Source of the DNA: Bacteroidota bacterium
GTDB lineage: Bacteria > Bacteroidota > Ignavibacteria > Ignavibacteriales > Ignavibacteriaceae
Length of the DNA: 64,000 nucleotides
Assembly: GCA_023453665.1 (NCBI GenBank)
Contig: JAEXTA010000089.1
Location: forward strand, 62,001-126,000
Direction: 5' to 3'
A program made the position numbers and the translations under genes. The first letter of the stretch is position 1. Each line of letters opens with the position of its first letter. Of the stretch, positions 34,389-42,724 are shown piece after piece. The notes beneath the pieces were generated by a model. The model did no database searches and was not told the origin of the DNA. It was given only the letters and a program-made list of their open reading frames with translations.

Positions 34389-36974
34389 TCAGGAAGGATT
34401 CGTGATGTGGTTTAATTTTTCTGCTTTTTCTTTTTGATATGTTGACTCATAAACTTTAATAAGAAATTCTCTGAACCGAACAGCACTTATATTGTCTGCC
34501 CCTCTTTGTTTTACAACCTGCTCATAACCATATAACAATAATTTTTCTGCTTCGGAATATCTTTTAAGATAGTAGGATGCGATACCTAATTCACCAGAAG
34601 CCGTTATTATATTCGGATGGTCTTCGGGATAATTTTTTGATTGAATTACCAAAGCATTGCGTAAATATTTTTCTGCGGATACATATTCTTTTTTCTCGAG
34701 CAGAACTTTTCCATACCAGTAATTAGTCATTCCCACCCAGATATGATCCGGATTAAGTGATGTTTTGAAATTCTCCAGCGCTTTTGAAACATGCTCATAA
34801 GATTCTTCAAACTTTCCAGCACGAAACAGAAATCCGCCTAAATTCATATAGGCAAGCCCGACCAGTGAATGTTTATCGCCATAGTGATTTATTTTTAATT
34901 CAAGTGATTTTTTAAAATACCACTCCGCTTTTTCATTATCGTTTTTATCAATATAAATGTATCCAAGGTTATTATAATTTGATGAGGCTTCGGGACTGTT
35001 TTCACCGAAAAGTTCAATATTCATTTTGAGCGAACGTAAGAAATATTTTTCCGCTTGGTCAATTTCTTTTAACTCGTGTAATGTAATTGCAAGATTATTA
35101 ACAGTGCTTGCAACATCCCTGTCTTTCTCACCAAAATTTTTTTCAAAAATTTCTAATGCATCCTGGTGATATTTTTTTGCGGTTTCGTATTCTGCATAAT
35201 CATTTTTAAGAATTCCATAATCATTTAATGCGCTTGCAAGATCTCTGGGAGGTGCGTCTTTATTCTTTCTAAATATCGAAATACTTTTTTGATAAAGTGA
35301 GTCGGCTGTTTTAAGATCAGCAATCCAGTGATAGTAAAATGCAATATCATAAATACTTGCCGCTGCCTGATTGCTTTCATCACCATAAACTTTTTTATTC
35401 AGTTGTAAGGCTCTGTCAAGATGCGGTTTCGCCTGATCAAACTCTCCTAAATTAGTAAGTGTTCTGCCTATTGTTTTTCTGATCGCGGCTTCAATTTCCG
35501 GCTGACCTTCAAATCTTTTTCCAACATCATCTGCTGCTTTTTTCAGAACGTCATATACTTTTACATCTTTTCCTATTTCAGTCGGATCAACAGATGAAAG
35601 CATATCCTGTAAAAATTTATTTACAGTTTCAACTTTGATTGCTTCCGTCCGTGCTTTGTCTCTTTCCATTGCGGCTATATTTGCCTGCCATATGATTGCA
35701 ATAAGACTGACAATCATAAACAATAAGAATGTTGCGGAAACAACCACGCCCTTTTTGTGTCTTTGAACAAATTTTGAAATCCTGTAACCGGCAGTATCTT
35801 TTTGTGCAATAACCGGTAAGCCCACAAGGTGTCTTCTGATATCTTCGGAAAACTGTTCAACAGAAACATATCTTCTTGCAGGATCTTTGTGCATCGCTTT
35901 AAGAACTATGTTATCAAGATCTCCCCTGAGTTTATGAAAAAGTTTTTGACGTTTATCCTCTTGTTTGTTTTCATTATCCGATGCTGATTGGTTATTGCTA
36001 TCACTTTCAGCAAGTTTTGAAATTGTTTTTCGAAATCGATCACTGGGTTTAATTATGTTTTCTTCTGTAATTATTTTGCTTATTGCGGATGGCGAGTTGT
36101 TTGTGATTTTGTACGGCTGTTCTTCCGTAAGAATCTGGTACAGCATTACACCGAGTGAATAGATATCGCTTGTAGTTGTTATCTGCTCGCCTTTGATTTG
36201 TTCAGGACTTGCATACTCCGGTGTAAGGTGCCACATACCCGTACGCGTAAGTCCTTCTTCATTTTCCAGGATGTTTTCATCAAGCAGTTTGGCAATTCCA
36301 AAATCTAAAAGCTTGGGGTGACCGTCATTTGTGACTAAAATATTTCCTGGTTTAATATCCCTGTGGACGACAAGATTCTGATGCGCATATTGAACAGCGC
36401 TGCAAACATCTCTGAATAATTTTAATTTCTGATTAATGTTCAAATTATTCTGGACGCAGTATTCAGTAATAGGAATGCCGTCTATAAATTCCATTACAAG
36501 ATAAGGAAGTCCTTCATCGGTCTGTCCACCGTCAAGCAGTTTAGCTATGAAAGGATACTGAAGACTTGCAAGTGTTTGTCTCTCAATTAAAAATCTTTTA
36601 AGGTGATAATCAGAATTCAGACCATGTTTTAAAATCTTTATTGCAACTTTTTGTTTGAAGTTTTTATCATTTCTTTGTCCTGAATACACAATACCCATTC
36701 CACCGTAACCGGCTTTGCCTTCAATTATAAAGCTTCCTATCTGTTTGCCAATGTAAGGGTCTGTTATAGAATTTCTTTTTTCATTAATGCCCGAAACCTG
36801 CTGTTCAATAAAGTCTTCCGTATTTTCGAGTGAATTGATAAGCGAGATGATTTCTTTTTTTAATTCTGAATCATTCCCGCATTTTAAATCTAGAAAACTT
36901 TCTCGCTCACTCTGCGGAAGCAGCAATGTTTCGTCAAACAATTGGCGGATTAGTAATAATCGTTCTTTATTCAA
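34389..36974 (-). CDS. Transmembrane Ser/Thr protein kinase with TPR sensor domain
   Basis: An 861-residue kinase, paralogue of the one at 25628. The catalytic domain lies at about 80-385: glycine loop KAGYGGMGIVY, Lys113 (VAIKIL), VVHRDIKPGNILV, DFGIAKLL and YASPEQIKGE. It differs by a longer linker between the activation segment and the end of the kinase domain (SDNENKQEDKRQ). A transmembrane helix lies at about 406-428, then TPR units (ALQLNKKVYGDESNQAA, ALEIFEKNFGEKDRDVAS, SLELKINHYGDKHSLVG). The gene is 15 bases downstream of an ECF sigma gene, clearly an operon. Confidence 0.92.
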   Translation of the reverse strand: MNKERLLLIRQLFDETLLLPQSERESFLDLKCGNDSELKKEIISLINSLENTEDFIEQQVSGINEKRNSITDPYIGKQIGSFIIEGKAGYGGMGIVYSGQRNDKNFKQKVAIKILKHGLNSDYHLKRFLIERQTLASLQYPFIAKLLDGGQTDEGLPYLVMEFIDGIPITEYCVQNNLNINQKLKLFRDVCSAVQYAHQNLVVHRDIKPGNILVTNDGHPKLLDFGIAKLLDENILENEEGLTRTGMWHLTPEYASPEQIKGEQITTTSDIYSLGVMLYQILTEEQPYKITNNSPSAISKIITEENIIKPSDRFRKTISKLAESDSNNQSASDNENKQEDKRQKLFHKLRGDLDNIVLKAMHKDPARRYVSVEQFSEDIRRHLVGLPVIAQKDTAGYRISKFVQRHKKGVVVSATFLLFMIVSLIAIIWQANIAAMERDKARTEAIKVETVNKFLQDMLSSVDPTEIGKDVKVYDVLKKAADDVGKRFEGQPEIEAAIRKTIGRTLTNLGEFDQAKPHLDRALQLNKKVYGDESNQAAASIYDIAFYYHWIADLKTADSLYQKSISIFRKNKDAPPRDLASALNDYGILKNDYAEYETAKKYHQDALEIFEKNFGEKDRDVASTVNNLAITLHELKEIDQAEKYFLRSLKMNIELFGENSPEASSNYNNLGYIYIDKNDNEKAEWYFKKSLELKINHYGDKHSLVGLAYMNLGGFLFRAGKFEESYEHVSKALENFKTSLNPDHIWVGMTNYWYGKVLLEKKEYVSAEKYLRNALVIQSKNYPEDHPNIITASGELGIASYYLKRYSEAEKLLLYGYEQVVKQRGADNISAVRFREFLIKVYESTYQKEKAEKLNHITNPS

Positions 36975-36989
36975 TTGATAATAGAGGTT

Positions 36990-37631
36990 TTAGTTAGATT
37001 GTATTTCGCGGTAGAGCCATGCTTTGGCAAAGTTCCAGTCACGCTTAGCTGTTGCGGGTGAAATATTCAGAACTTCCGCGGCTTCTTCGATTGTTAAACC
37101 GGAGAAATATCTCAGCTCAATAATTTTACAGGAACGTTCTTCAACCTGTTCAAGTTTTTTCATCGCGTCATCAAGCGCCAGTAGTTGTTCATCGCTTTTA
37201 TCAGATAAATTAAACACATCATCAAGAGAGAGATTTTCTTTTCCCTCGCCTCTTTTAAGTGATTTTCTTTTGCGTGCATGATCAACAAGAATATTTCTCA
37301 TAGAATTTGCTGCTATACCAAAAAAGTGAGCGCGGCTTTGCCATGCGATATTCTGATCACCAACTAATTTGATATAAGCTTCGTGAACCAATTCAGTAGT
37401 CTGAAGTGTATGATTTCTGTATTCATCACGTAAATACTTTGAAGAGATTTTTTTTAATTCGCTGTAAACATGAGGAAGTAGTTCGTCCACCGCCCCTTTT
37501 CTTCCCTTAACACAATCCTCCAGGAGTATTGTAATATTTTGAGGTGTTAATTCAGACAAGATATTTTTTAGCTTTCTTATTAGATACTTTGATGCTGAAA
37601 GTAAATTAGTCTTTTGATTGTTGTTTGTCAA
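36990..37631 (-). CDS. ECF sigma factor, TIGR02999-like
   Basis: A 213-residue paralogue of the sigma factor at 31924. The block NHTLQTTELVHEAYIKLVGDQ and RAHFFGIAANSMRNILVDHA are nearly identical to the first copy, and region 4 (LRYFSGLTIEEAAEVLNISPATAKRDWNFAKAWL) is intact. A TTG start at 37631 after GGGTGA gives 25 N-terminal residues more than the paralogue; TTG 37559 is an alternative that matches the paralogue better but lacks a ribosome site. It is in an operon with the kinase. The 37632-37881 spacer presumably holds its promoter; I see no clear consensus there. Confidence 0.9.
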   Translation of the reverse strand: MTNNNQKTNLLSASKYLIRKLKNILSELTPQNITILLEDCVKGRKGAVDELLPHVYSELKKISSKYLRDEYRNHTLQTTELVHEAYIKLVGDQNIAWQSRAHFFGIAANSMRNILVDHARKRKSLKRGEGKENLSLDDVFNLSDKSDEQLLALDDAMKKLEQVEERSCKIIELRYFSGLTIEEAAEVLNISPATAKRDWNFAKAWLYREIQSN

Positions 37632-37881
37632 TAATCACCCGGGCGCAAATATGTTTGTGGAATTCTGCCCGCCGGAATAATTAAAACTTTTAACAGCAGA
37701 CATAATTGAATTTGAATTTTATTGTTGCAATATTTTATACACACATATCTTTCATCCGTATAACAATGGTTAATTCTGTTTGCAGAATATAACCTAGTTA
37801 AAGGATTGCCTTATCAGACAATGTTAAATGGGGATGTTTCTGAATCATTCAATTCTTTTAATATAATCTTTGGAGGAAACT

Positions 37882-38154
37882 ATGCTGCTTCACAAAAGAG
37901 CATTCGGACTTGCAACGGGTCTTCTTGCGGGTTTATCAATCCTGTTAGGTACGTGGGCATTATTACTTCAAATAACTCCTGAGAATGTTGAATCCAGAAT
38001 TTCATGGATACTTCTGGGTTATAACTACACCTGGGGCGGAGCTGTGTATGGATTTTTATGGTTGTTTGTTTTGGGATTTATTGCCGGTGTTATTTTTGCG
38101 TGGATATATAATACGTTCAGCAGAATAATTTACAAATCGAAAAGTAATAATTAG
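37882..38154 (+). CDS. Small two-helix membrane protein, unknown family
   Basis: A 90-residue protein with two hydrophobic helices (about 8-30 and 52-78: VYGFLWLFVLGFIAGVIFAWIY). The start is ATG 37882, preceded by GGAGG (37872-37876); a TTG at 37870 in the same frame falls before the site. Similar small proteins are sometimes labelled holin-like by annotation pipelines, but there is no phage context here. It is on the opposite strand to both neighbours and stands alone. Confidence 0.7.
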   Translation: MLLHKRAFGLATGLLAGLSILLGTWALLLQITPENVESRISWILLGYNYTWGGAVYGFLWLFVLGFIAGVIFAWIYNTFSRIIYKSKSNN

Positions 38155-38191
38155 TTCTCACCCGAATGAATAATAGAGGGTATCAATAATC

Positions 38192-38222
38192 TTGTAGAGA
38201 CGGGACAGTTCCGTCTCTACAA
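38192..38222. repeat. Palindromic element overlapping the end of the YpfJ-like gene
   Basis: TTGTAGAGACGG (38192-38203) pairs perfectly with CCGTCTCTACAA (38211-38222) around a 7-base loop. It is the same family as the elements at 22041, 28574 and 29854. Here it supplies the minus-strand TAG stop (38217-38219) of the metallopeptidase gene, whose last codons are AAT AAT TTG TAG. Confidence 0.85.
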
Positions 38223-39053
38223 ATTATTTGTATTAAATGTGTTTCCCTGGTTTATATCTCCGGTTGTAAAACCTTTATAGAACCATTTCTTTCTTTGCTC
38301 AGATGTCCCATGTGTAAAAGATTCAGGAACAACATAACCCTGCGAGCTTTTTTGAATGCGATCATCGCCGACAGCACTTGCAGCGTTCAATGCTTCTTCA
38401 AGATCACCTTCATCAAGCAGATCTAGTCTTTCTGTGTAATGAGCCCAAACTCCTGCATAAAAATCAGCCTGAAGTTCAAGCCGTACAGAATACTTGTTAT
38501 ACTCTTGTTCACTAACCCTTGAACGAAGCTGGTTCATTTTATCCATTGTTCCGGTTAAGTTCTGTATATGATGTCCAACTTCATGAGCAATTACATACGC
38601 CATTGCAAAATCACCAGGCGCTTTAAATTTCTGCTGAAGCTCATTATAAAAACTTAAGTCAATATAAAGTTTTTCGTCCGCCGGACAGTAAAACGGACCC
38701 GTTGATGAACCTGCAACTCCGCAGGCGGATTCTACTTTTCCGCTGTATAAAACCAAAATTGGTTTTCTGTATGTTTCACCTTGTTCACTGAAAATTTTAT
38801 CCCATACATTTTCAGTTTCTGCAAGAACAACAGAAACAAATTGAGCAAGTTCTTTATCCTCGGCGCTTTCTGTGTAGTTTGAGCTTCCTGTATCAGAAGA
38901 AACATTTTGAAGAATTGAAGTTGGATCACCGCCTAGCAGAAGTACAACAATAACAATTGCAATTGTGCCTATTCCTCCGCCTACCATACCTTTGGGAGAT
39001 AATCCTCTTCTATCTTCAACGTTTGAACTTTGTCTTCTTCCCTGCCAGCGCAT
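38217..39053 (-). CDS. YpfJ-family neutral zinc metallopeptidase
   Basis: A 278-residue predicted zinc metalloprotease of the YpfJ family. The start MRWQGRRQSSNVEDRRG is typical, followed by a transmembrane segment (about 27-46, GTIAIVIVVLLLGG). The catalytic motif AYVIAHEVGHHIQNLTG has HExxHH with the family's following residues. SAVGDDRIQKSSQGYVVPESFTHGTSEQRKKWFYKGFTTGD is the C-terminal family block. The enzyme should face the periplasm. The C-terminus (NTFNTNNL) ends in a stop codon that belongs to a palindromic repeat, so the last residues may not be ancestral. Confidence 0.92.
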   Translation of the reverse strand: MRWQGRRQSSNVEDRRGLSPKGMVGGGIGTIAIVIVVLLLGGDPTSILQNVSSDTGSSNYTESAEDKELAQFVSVVLAETENVWDKIFSEQGETYRKPILVLYSGKVESACGVAGSSTGPFYCPADEKLYIDLSFYNELQQKFKAPGDFAMAYVIAHEVGHHIQNLTGTMDKMNQLRSRVSEQEYNKYSVRLELQADFYAGVWAHYTERLDLLDEGDLEEALNAASAVGDDRIQKSSQGYVVPESFTHGTSEQRKKWFYKGFTTGDINQGNTFNTNNL

Positions 39054-39166
39054 ATTATTTCCTTTCGTTTATTAAAAGAAATTATCCGGGTGAAAAAATC
39101 GAACCGCTTTAATTTAGTTAATAGACAATTAAACTAAAATTTTATGAGCTGATTTGTTACAAATAA

Positions 39167-39194
39167 AAAGCGGACATTAAATTATGTCCGCTTT
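39167..39194 (-). terminator. Intrinsic terminator of the 39241 gene
   Basis: AAAGCGGACAT (39167-39177) pairs perfectly with ATGTCCGCTTT (39184-39194), 6-base loop, followed on the minus strand by TTTTTATTT. It marks the end of the two-gene run 39241-45862. Confidence 0.85.
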
Positions 39195-39240
39195 AACAAG
39201 AAGATGAATTTAATACAGTTAACTCTTCAAAACATAATTT

Positions 39241-42200
39241 CTATTTTATCAGAATCATCTTCTTAGTTTCAACGAAACTTCCAGCCTGCAGTTTATAGAA
39301 ATAAATTCCACTTGCTAAACCGGAAGCATTAAAACTGACCATGTAAACTCCTCTGTCTTTTTCTTCATTAACGAGCGTTGCAACTTCATTGCCGAGTATA
39401 TCATAAACCTTCATTGTTACATTGCTTCTTTGCGGAATTGAAAACTGAATTGTTGTTACAGGATTGAAAGGATTGGGATAATTTTGTGCAAGGTGGAAGT
39501 TGTCTGGTGAAAGCAGAGAACCTCCATCTTTAATTCCCGTTATTTCATTTTTGAGTGAGAGTGTATCGTCAGTTGTTCCGTCATTGCCGATATCGACTAA
39601 TATCTTAACAGGCTGGTTTTGAAGATCATTCCAGTCGGGGACAATCTGATGAGAAGAGTTTTCTGCAAGATTAATATTACTATTACTGAACTTATAATTA
39701 CCCAACGAAGATACATATCTGATTTCAAGTTCATAATTTTTCTCATCACCATGATTTTTTAGCAGAATATTTTCACGGTTCAGTTCACTTAAATTTATTG
39801 AATCATTCTGCACAGCCTCTAAATCTTTAACAACAAAAACTCTTTCGCTGCTGAATGAGTCGAGTATCACCTGAAGATTTAAATTCTTTTCTGAAACATC
39901 AGGAGAGAACAACGTGAGATTATTGTTTAATGTTATCTGATCAGTCTGATTTAATTCAGCATCCTCTCTTGAGTAAATATAGATTGTTGAATCTTTTATA
40001 AATGAAATAAAGGCGGAAGACGAATCAAAATGACTGAGATTAAGTTTATAAGATTCATTTGGAACGAAATAGCTTATCGGCGGATGATCCCTGCCAATTT
40101 TGGGTATTACAGGAATTGCACCGGGTATTGAATTAAAGCTAACACCGCTGCTGTATCCAATTGAATCTCCCAATGAATTTACGATACTGATATTATTAGA
40201 TATATCACTTCCTATTAAAGTTGTCCCCTCAAAAAAGGGTGATCCAGAAGGTGCAGTAAGTTTTCCCAGAACAGGCGAAGTAAAATATTTTACAGCCGGA
40301 ATCTCTAAATAAAACCTGTTATTTCCTGTAGGCCAGTTTAATCCAAGATATTCATCCCAGGTATTATTTAATGAATCAATTTCTAAAAATGCATTATCAT
40401 TTCCGGGATTGTTGCTGTCATAAACATATATTTGAAAAAGATTTCCAAAACGCTCCAGTTTATATGGAACTACTGTATGCCCGCCGCTTCCGCCAACATT
40501 GAAGAAGCTAATAGCTTTCACTGAGTCCGGAGTTTCCATTTTAAAAAGATCTTTTAGTTCCTGTAGTGTTTGACGAGGAGTTTTATTTCGGCTTGCAAGA
40601 TAGTTCTCAACATCTGCTTGTCCATACTGATGCGTAAAATATCCGTTTATTGCTTTTCGGGAAGTTGTGTTAATAAATAAATCATAAAGATTAGTGAAGT
40701 TTGGAATACCGGGATGTCTTGATAAAAACTCATCCTTAAAAGCAAACGCAAGTAAACTGGACGTAGCAAATCCATAACAGGAGCCACCCCAGACATCTTT
40801 AATATTTCTCCATTTTATTGCTGCACTGCTTTTTGGTATTCCTTCATTAATCCAGTAAGTCTGGTTTACACCAAACTGCTCAACGAATAATTGCCAGTCG
40901 GGAAAATCCTTCGACACCGCAGACATAGGTGGATTTACAAAATATGATGGATATGGGTTTCCGGTAATGTTATCAATTCCTGAATAATCAAACTGGCTCC
41001 ACCATACATTCGGCCAGATATCTGTAGTATCATTTTGCATTTGCCACCCATCTTCTGATGGTAAAAATGCTTCATAAGTTGAATCACTTTTTATTCTTGT
41101 AATTACATACGGTTTAATTCTGAATACACCGCTTTTTACATTAATACTTGTATCGTTTGCATCTTGAATTTTTATTATACATTTACGCGAAAGAATTGTA
41201 TCAGGAATTTCCCAGATATATTTCCCTGAATCGGTAAAATAATTTTCAACAATTGGAGTGAATTCTCCGCTGCCATTATCATAATTAATACTTAGATAAA
41301 TATTTACTGAATCTACACCCGCCCATTTAATCGTATCGGTTTCACCGGCAATGAATAAATTACCAGCCGAAGGTTTTATAAAAGATAGCGAAGAAGTAAT
41401 ATTAATTGGTCCAAGTATTTCTTCAGCACCCGGTGCAGTAATTCTAATGTATGCACTATCTGTATTTATATTTGGTATGTTCCAGGAATACCAACCATGA
41501 CCTGTATGCTCACCATTTAAATGCATAACAGGCGCATTGTCAATAAACATAAAGGAGCTTCCATCAGCACTCCACTCCAGAGTTACATCTCCGTTTATAC
41601 CCGAAGCACTCCAATGGATTTCAAGTTGATTTCCACCCTGAACAGAGTATTGATATATTTTACCGGCTATACCTATGGTACAATCATTAGTAGTACGCAG
41701 AACACGTGTAAAAGATCCTTCATAACCAGCAATAGCAAAGCCGTCATTACTTATAAGAGTAACCGTTCCATCTGATCCATCGGGGAGAAGATCATCGAAT
41801 ATCACGGGGATAAGGTTAGGATGAAGTCCGCTTTGAATAAGAATATCATAAAAATTTGTAACAGAACTTCCCGACCACCAAACATATTTGGTTGTATATC
41901 CCGGGGGGCGACGCTGATATGCAAGGATTGACCCATTATCCGTTACAAATAAACCTTCGTCATCCGGATCACTTCCGGGCATTATTTCCACGCTGCCATT
42001 TGACCAACGGAATGCGAATACATCATTCTGGGAGTCCCAGAAATATCCTGTGGTATATAAACCATTACCTGATATATCATTAATTCTGACTGTTACATTC
42101 TCAAATCCCTCCATTGATTCCCAAACGCCCGAAGATGCTTTCCAGATAACCGGTTGATTATTTTCAAGCCCCACACGTGTGTTCCCATCGTTGGAAATTG

Positions 42201-42687
42201 CTCTGAGATTTAAAGCTGGTGCACCCGCAGTTTGCCATCCATTTGATGATGTCCAGATATACCCCCTCCCCTGATTTTGTGAATTTACAAGGTTTGCAAA
42301 AACCGACCCGCTATTACTAACTCCAACAACATTGTAACCAGATAAGTTTGGAGGGAATGGCATTGGCAGAATATTTCCGGTTTCTGTCTCCCAGCGATTC
42401 CAGTTACCTGAAACGAGTAAAACATAATTTCCATTTTCAGATACAGCAATTGGTTGTCCATTAGATACCGAAGTAGTTTTTAATCCGGTTGAAACAGAAT
42501 AATAGTACACATGGCTGCCGCTGGAACTATAGCCTCTACCGACATAACCCTTACCATTGCTGGTAATAAAATCTAATGATTGAAATTCAATAAATTCATC
42601 AATTAGTGCGCGAACATCTTCTATACATTGCGAAAATGATGTGTTGATTAAAAAAAATGCAAAAAAAGTTGTTAATATTTTTTTCAT
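39241..42687 (-). CDS. Giant secreted T9SS protein with putative Cys-His hydrolase domain
   Basis: An 1148-residue exported protein. After a signal peptide (about 1-19) come about 320 residues of degenerate HAF-like repeats (VVGVSNSGSVFANLVN; INDISGNGLYTTGYFW), then Ig-like segments (ISWS/W type; 345-530). At about 620-790 lies a domain with WGGSCYGFATSSLLAF (Cys about 635), GGSGGHTVVPYKLE (His about 735) and YVYDSNNPG (Asp/Asn about 752), in the order seen in papain-like cysteine proteases. The T9SS tail (AQNYPNPFNPVTTIQFSIP; LGNEVATLVNEEKDRG; KKMILIK) closes it. It is a tandem paralogue of the next gene upstream. Confidence 0.78.
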   Translation of the reverse strand: MKKILTTFFAFFLINTSFSQCIEDVRALIDEFIEFQSLDFITSNGKGYVGRGYSSSGSHVYYYSVSTGLKTTSVSNGQPIAVSENGNYVLLVSGNWNRWETETGNILPMPFPPNLSGYNVVGVSNSGSVFANLVNSQNQGRGYIWTSSNGWQTAGAPALNLRAISNDGNTRVGLENNQPVIWKASSGVWESMEGFENVTVRINDISGNGLYTTGYFWDSQNDVFAFRWSNGSVEIMPGSDPDDEGLFVTDNGSILAYQRRPPGYTTKYVWWSGSSVTNFYDILIQSGLHPNLIPVIFDDLLPDGSDGTVTLISNDGFAIAGYEGSFTRVLRTTNDCTIGIAGKIYQYSVQGGNQLEIHWSASGINGDVTLEWSADGSSFMFIDNAPVMHLNGEHTGHGWYSWNIPNINTDSAYIRITAPGAEEILGPINITSSLSFIKPSAGNLFIAGETDTIKWAGVDSVNIYLSINYDNGSGEFTPIVENYFTDSGKYIWEIPDTILSRKCIIKIQDANDTSINVKSGVFRIKPYVITRIKSDSTYEAFLPSEDGWQMQNDTTDIWPNVWWSQFDYSGIDNITGNPYPSYFVNPPMSAVSKDFPDWQLFVEQFGVNQTYWINEGIPKSSAAIKWRNIKDVWGGSCYGFATSSLLAFAFKDEFLSRHPGIPNFTNLYDLFINTTSRKAINGYFTHQYGQADVENYLASRNKTPRQTLQELKDLFKMETPDSVKAISFFNVGGSGGHTVVPYKLERFGNLFQIYVYDSNNPGNDNAFLEIDSLNNTWDEYLGLNWPTGNNRFYLEIPAVKYFTSPVLGKLTAPSGSPFFEGTTLIGSDISNNISIVNSLGDSIGYSSGVSFNSIPGAIPVIPKIGRDHPPISYFVPNESYKLNLSHFDSSSAFISFIKDSTIYIYSREDAELNQTDQITLNNNLTLFSPDVSEKNLNLQVILDSFSSERVFVVKDLEAVQNDSINLSELNRENILLKNHGDEKNYELEIRYVSSLGNYKFSNSNINLAENSSHQIVPDWNDLQNQPVKILVDIGNDGTTDDTLSLKNEITGIKDGGSLLSPDNFHLAQNYPNPFNPVTTIQFSIPQRSNVTMKVYDILGNEVATLVNEEKDRGVYMVSFNASGLASGIYFYKLQAGSFVETKKMILIK

Positions 42688-42724
42688 TTGATTCTCTTTT
42701 TTATAAAAAATTATTTGAATCCTA

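Noticed and set aside
37870..37881. TTG 37870 as start of the small membrane protein
   Set aside because: The TTG overlaps the GGAGG ribosome site itself, which is correctly spaced for ATG 37882.
37882..38154. Phage holin call for the small membrane protein
   Set aside because: No lysis, tail or integrase genes are anywhere in the window, and two-helix proteins of this size are common.
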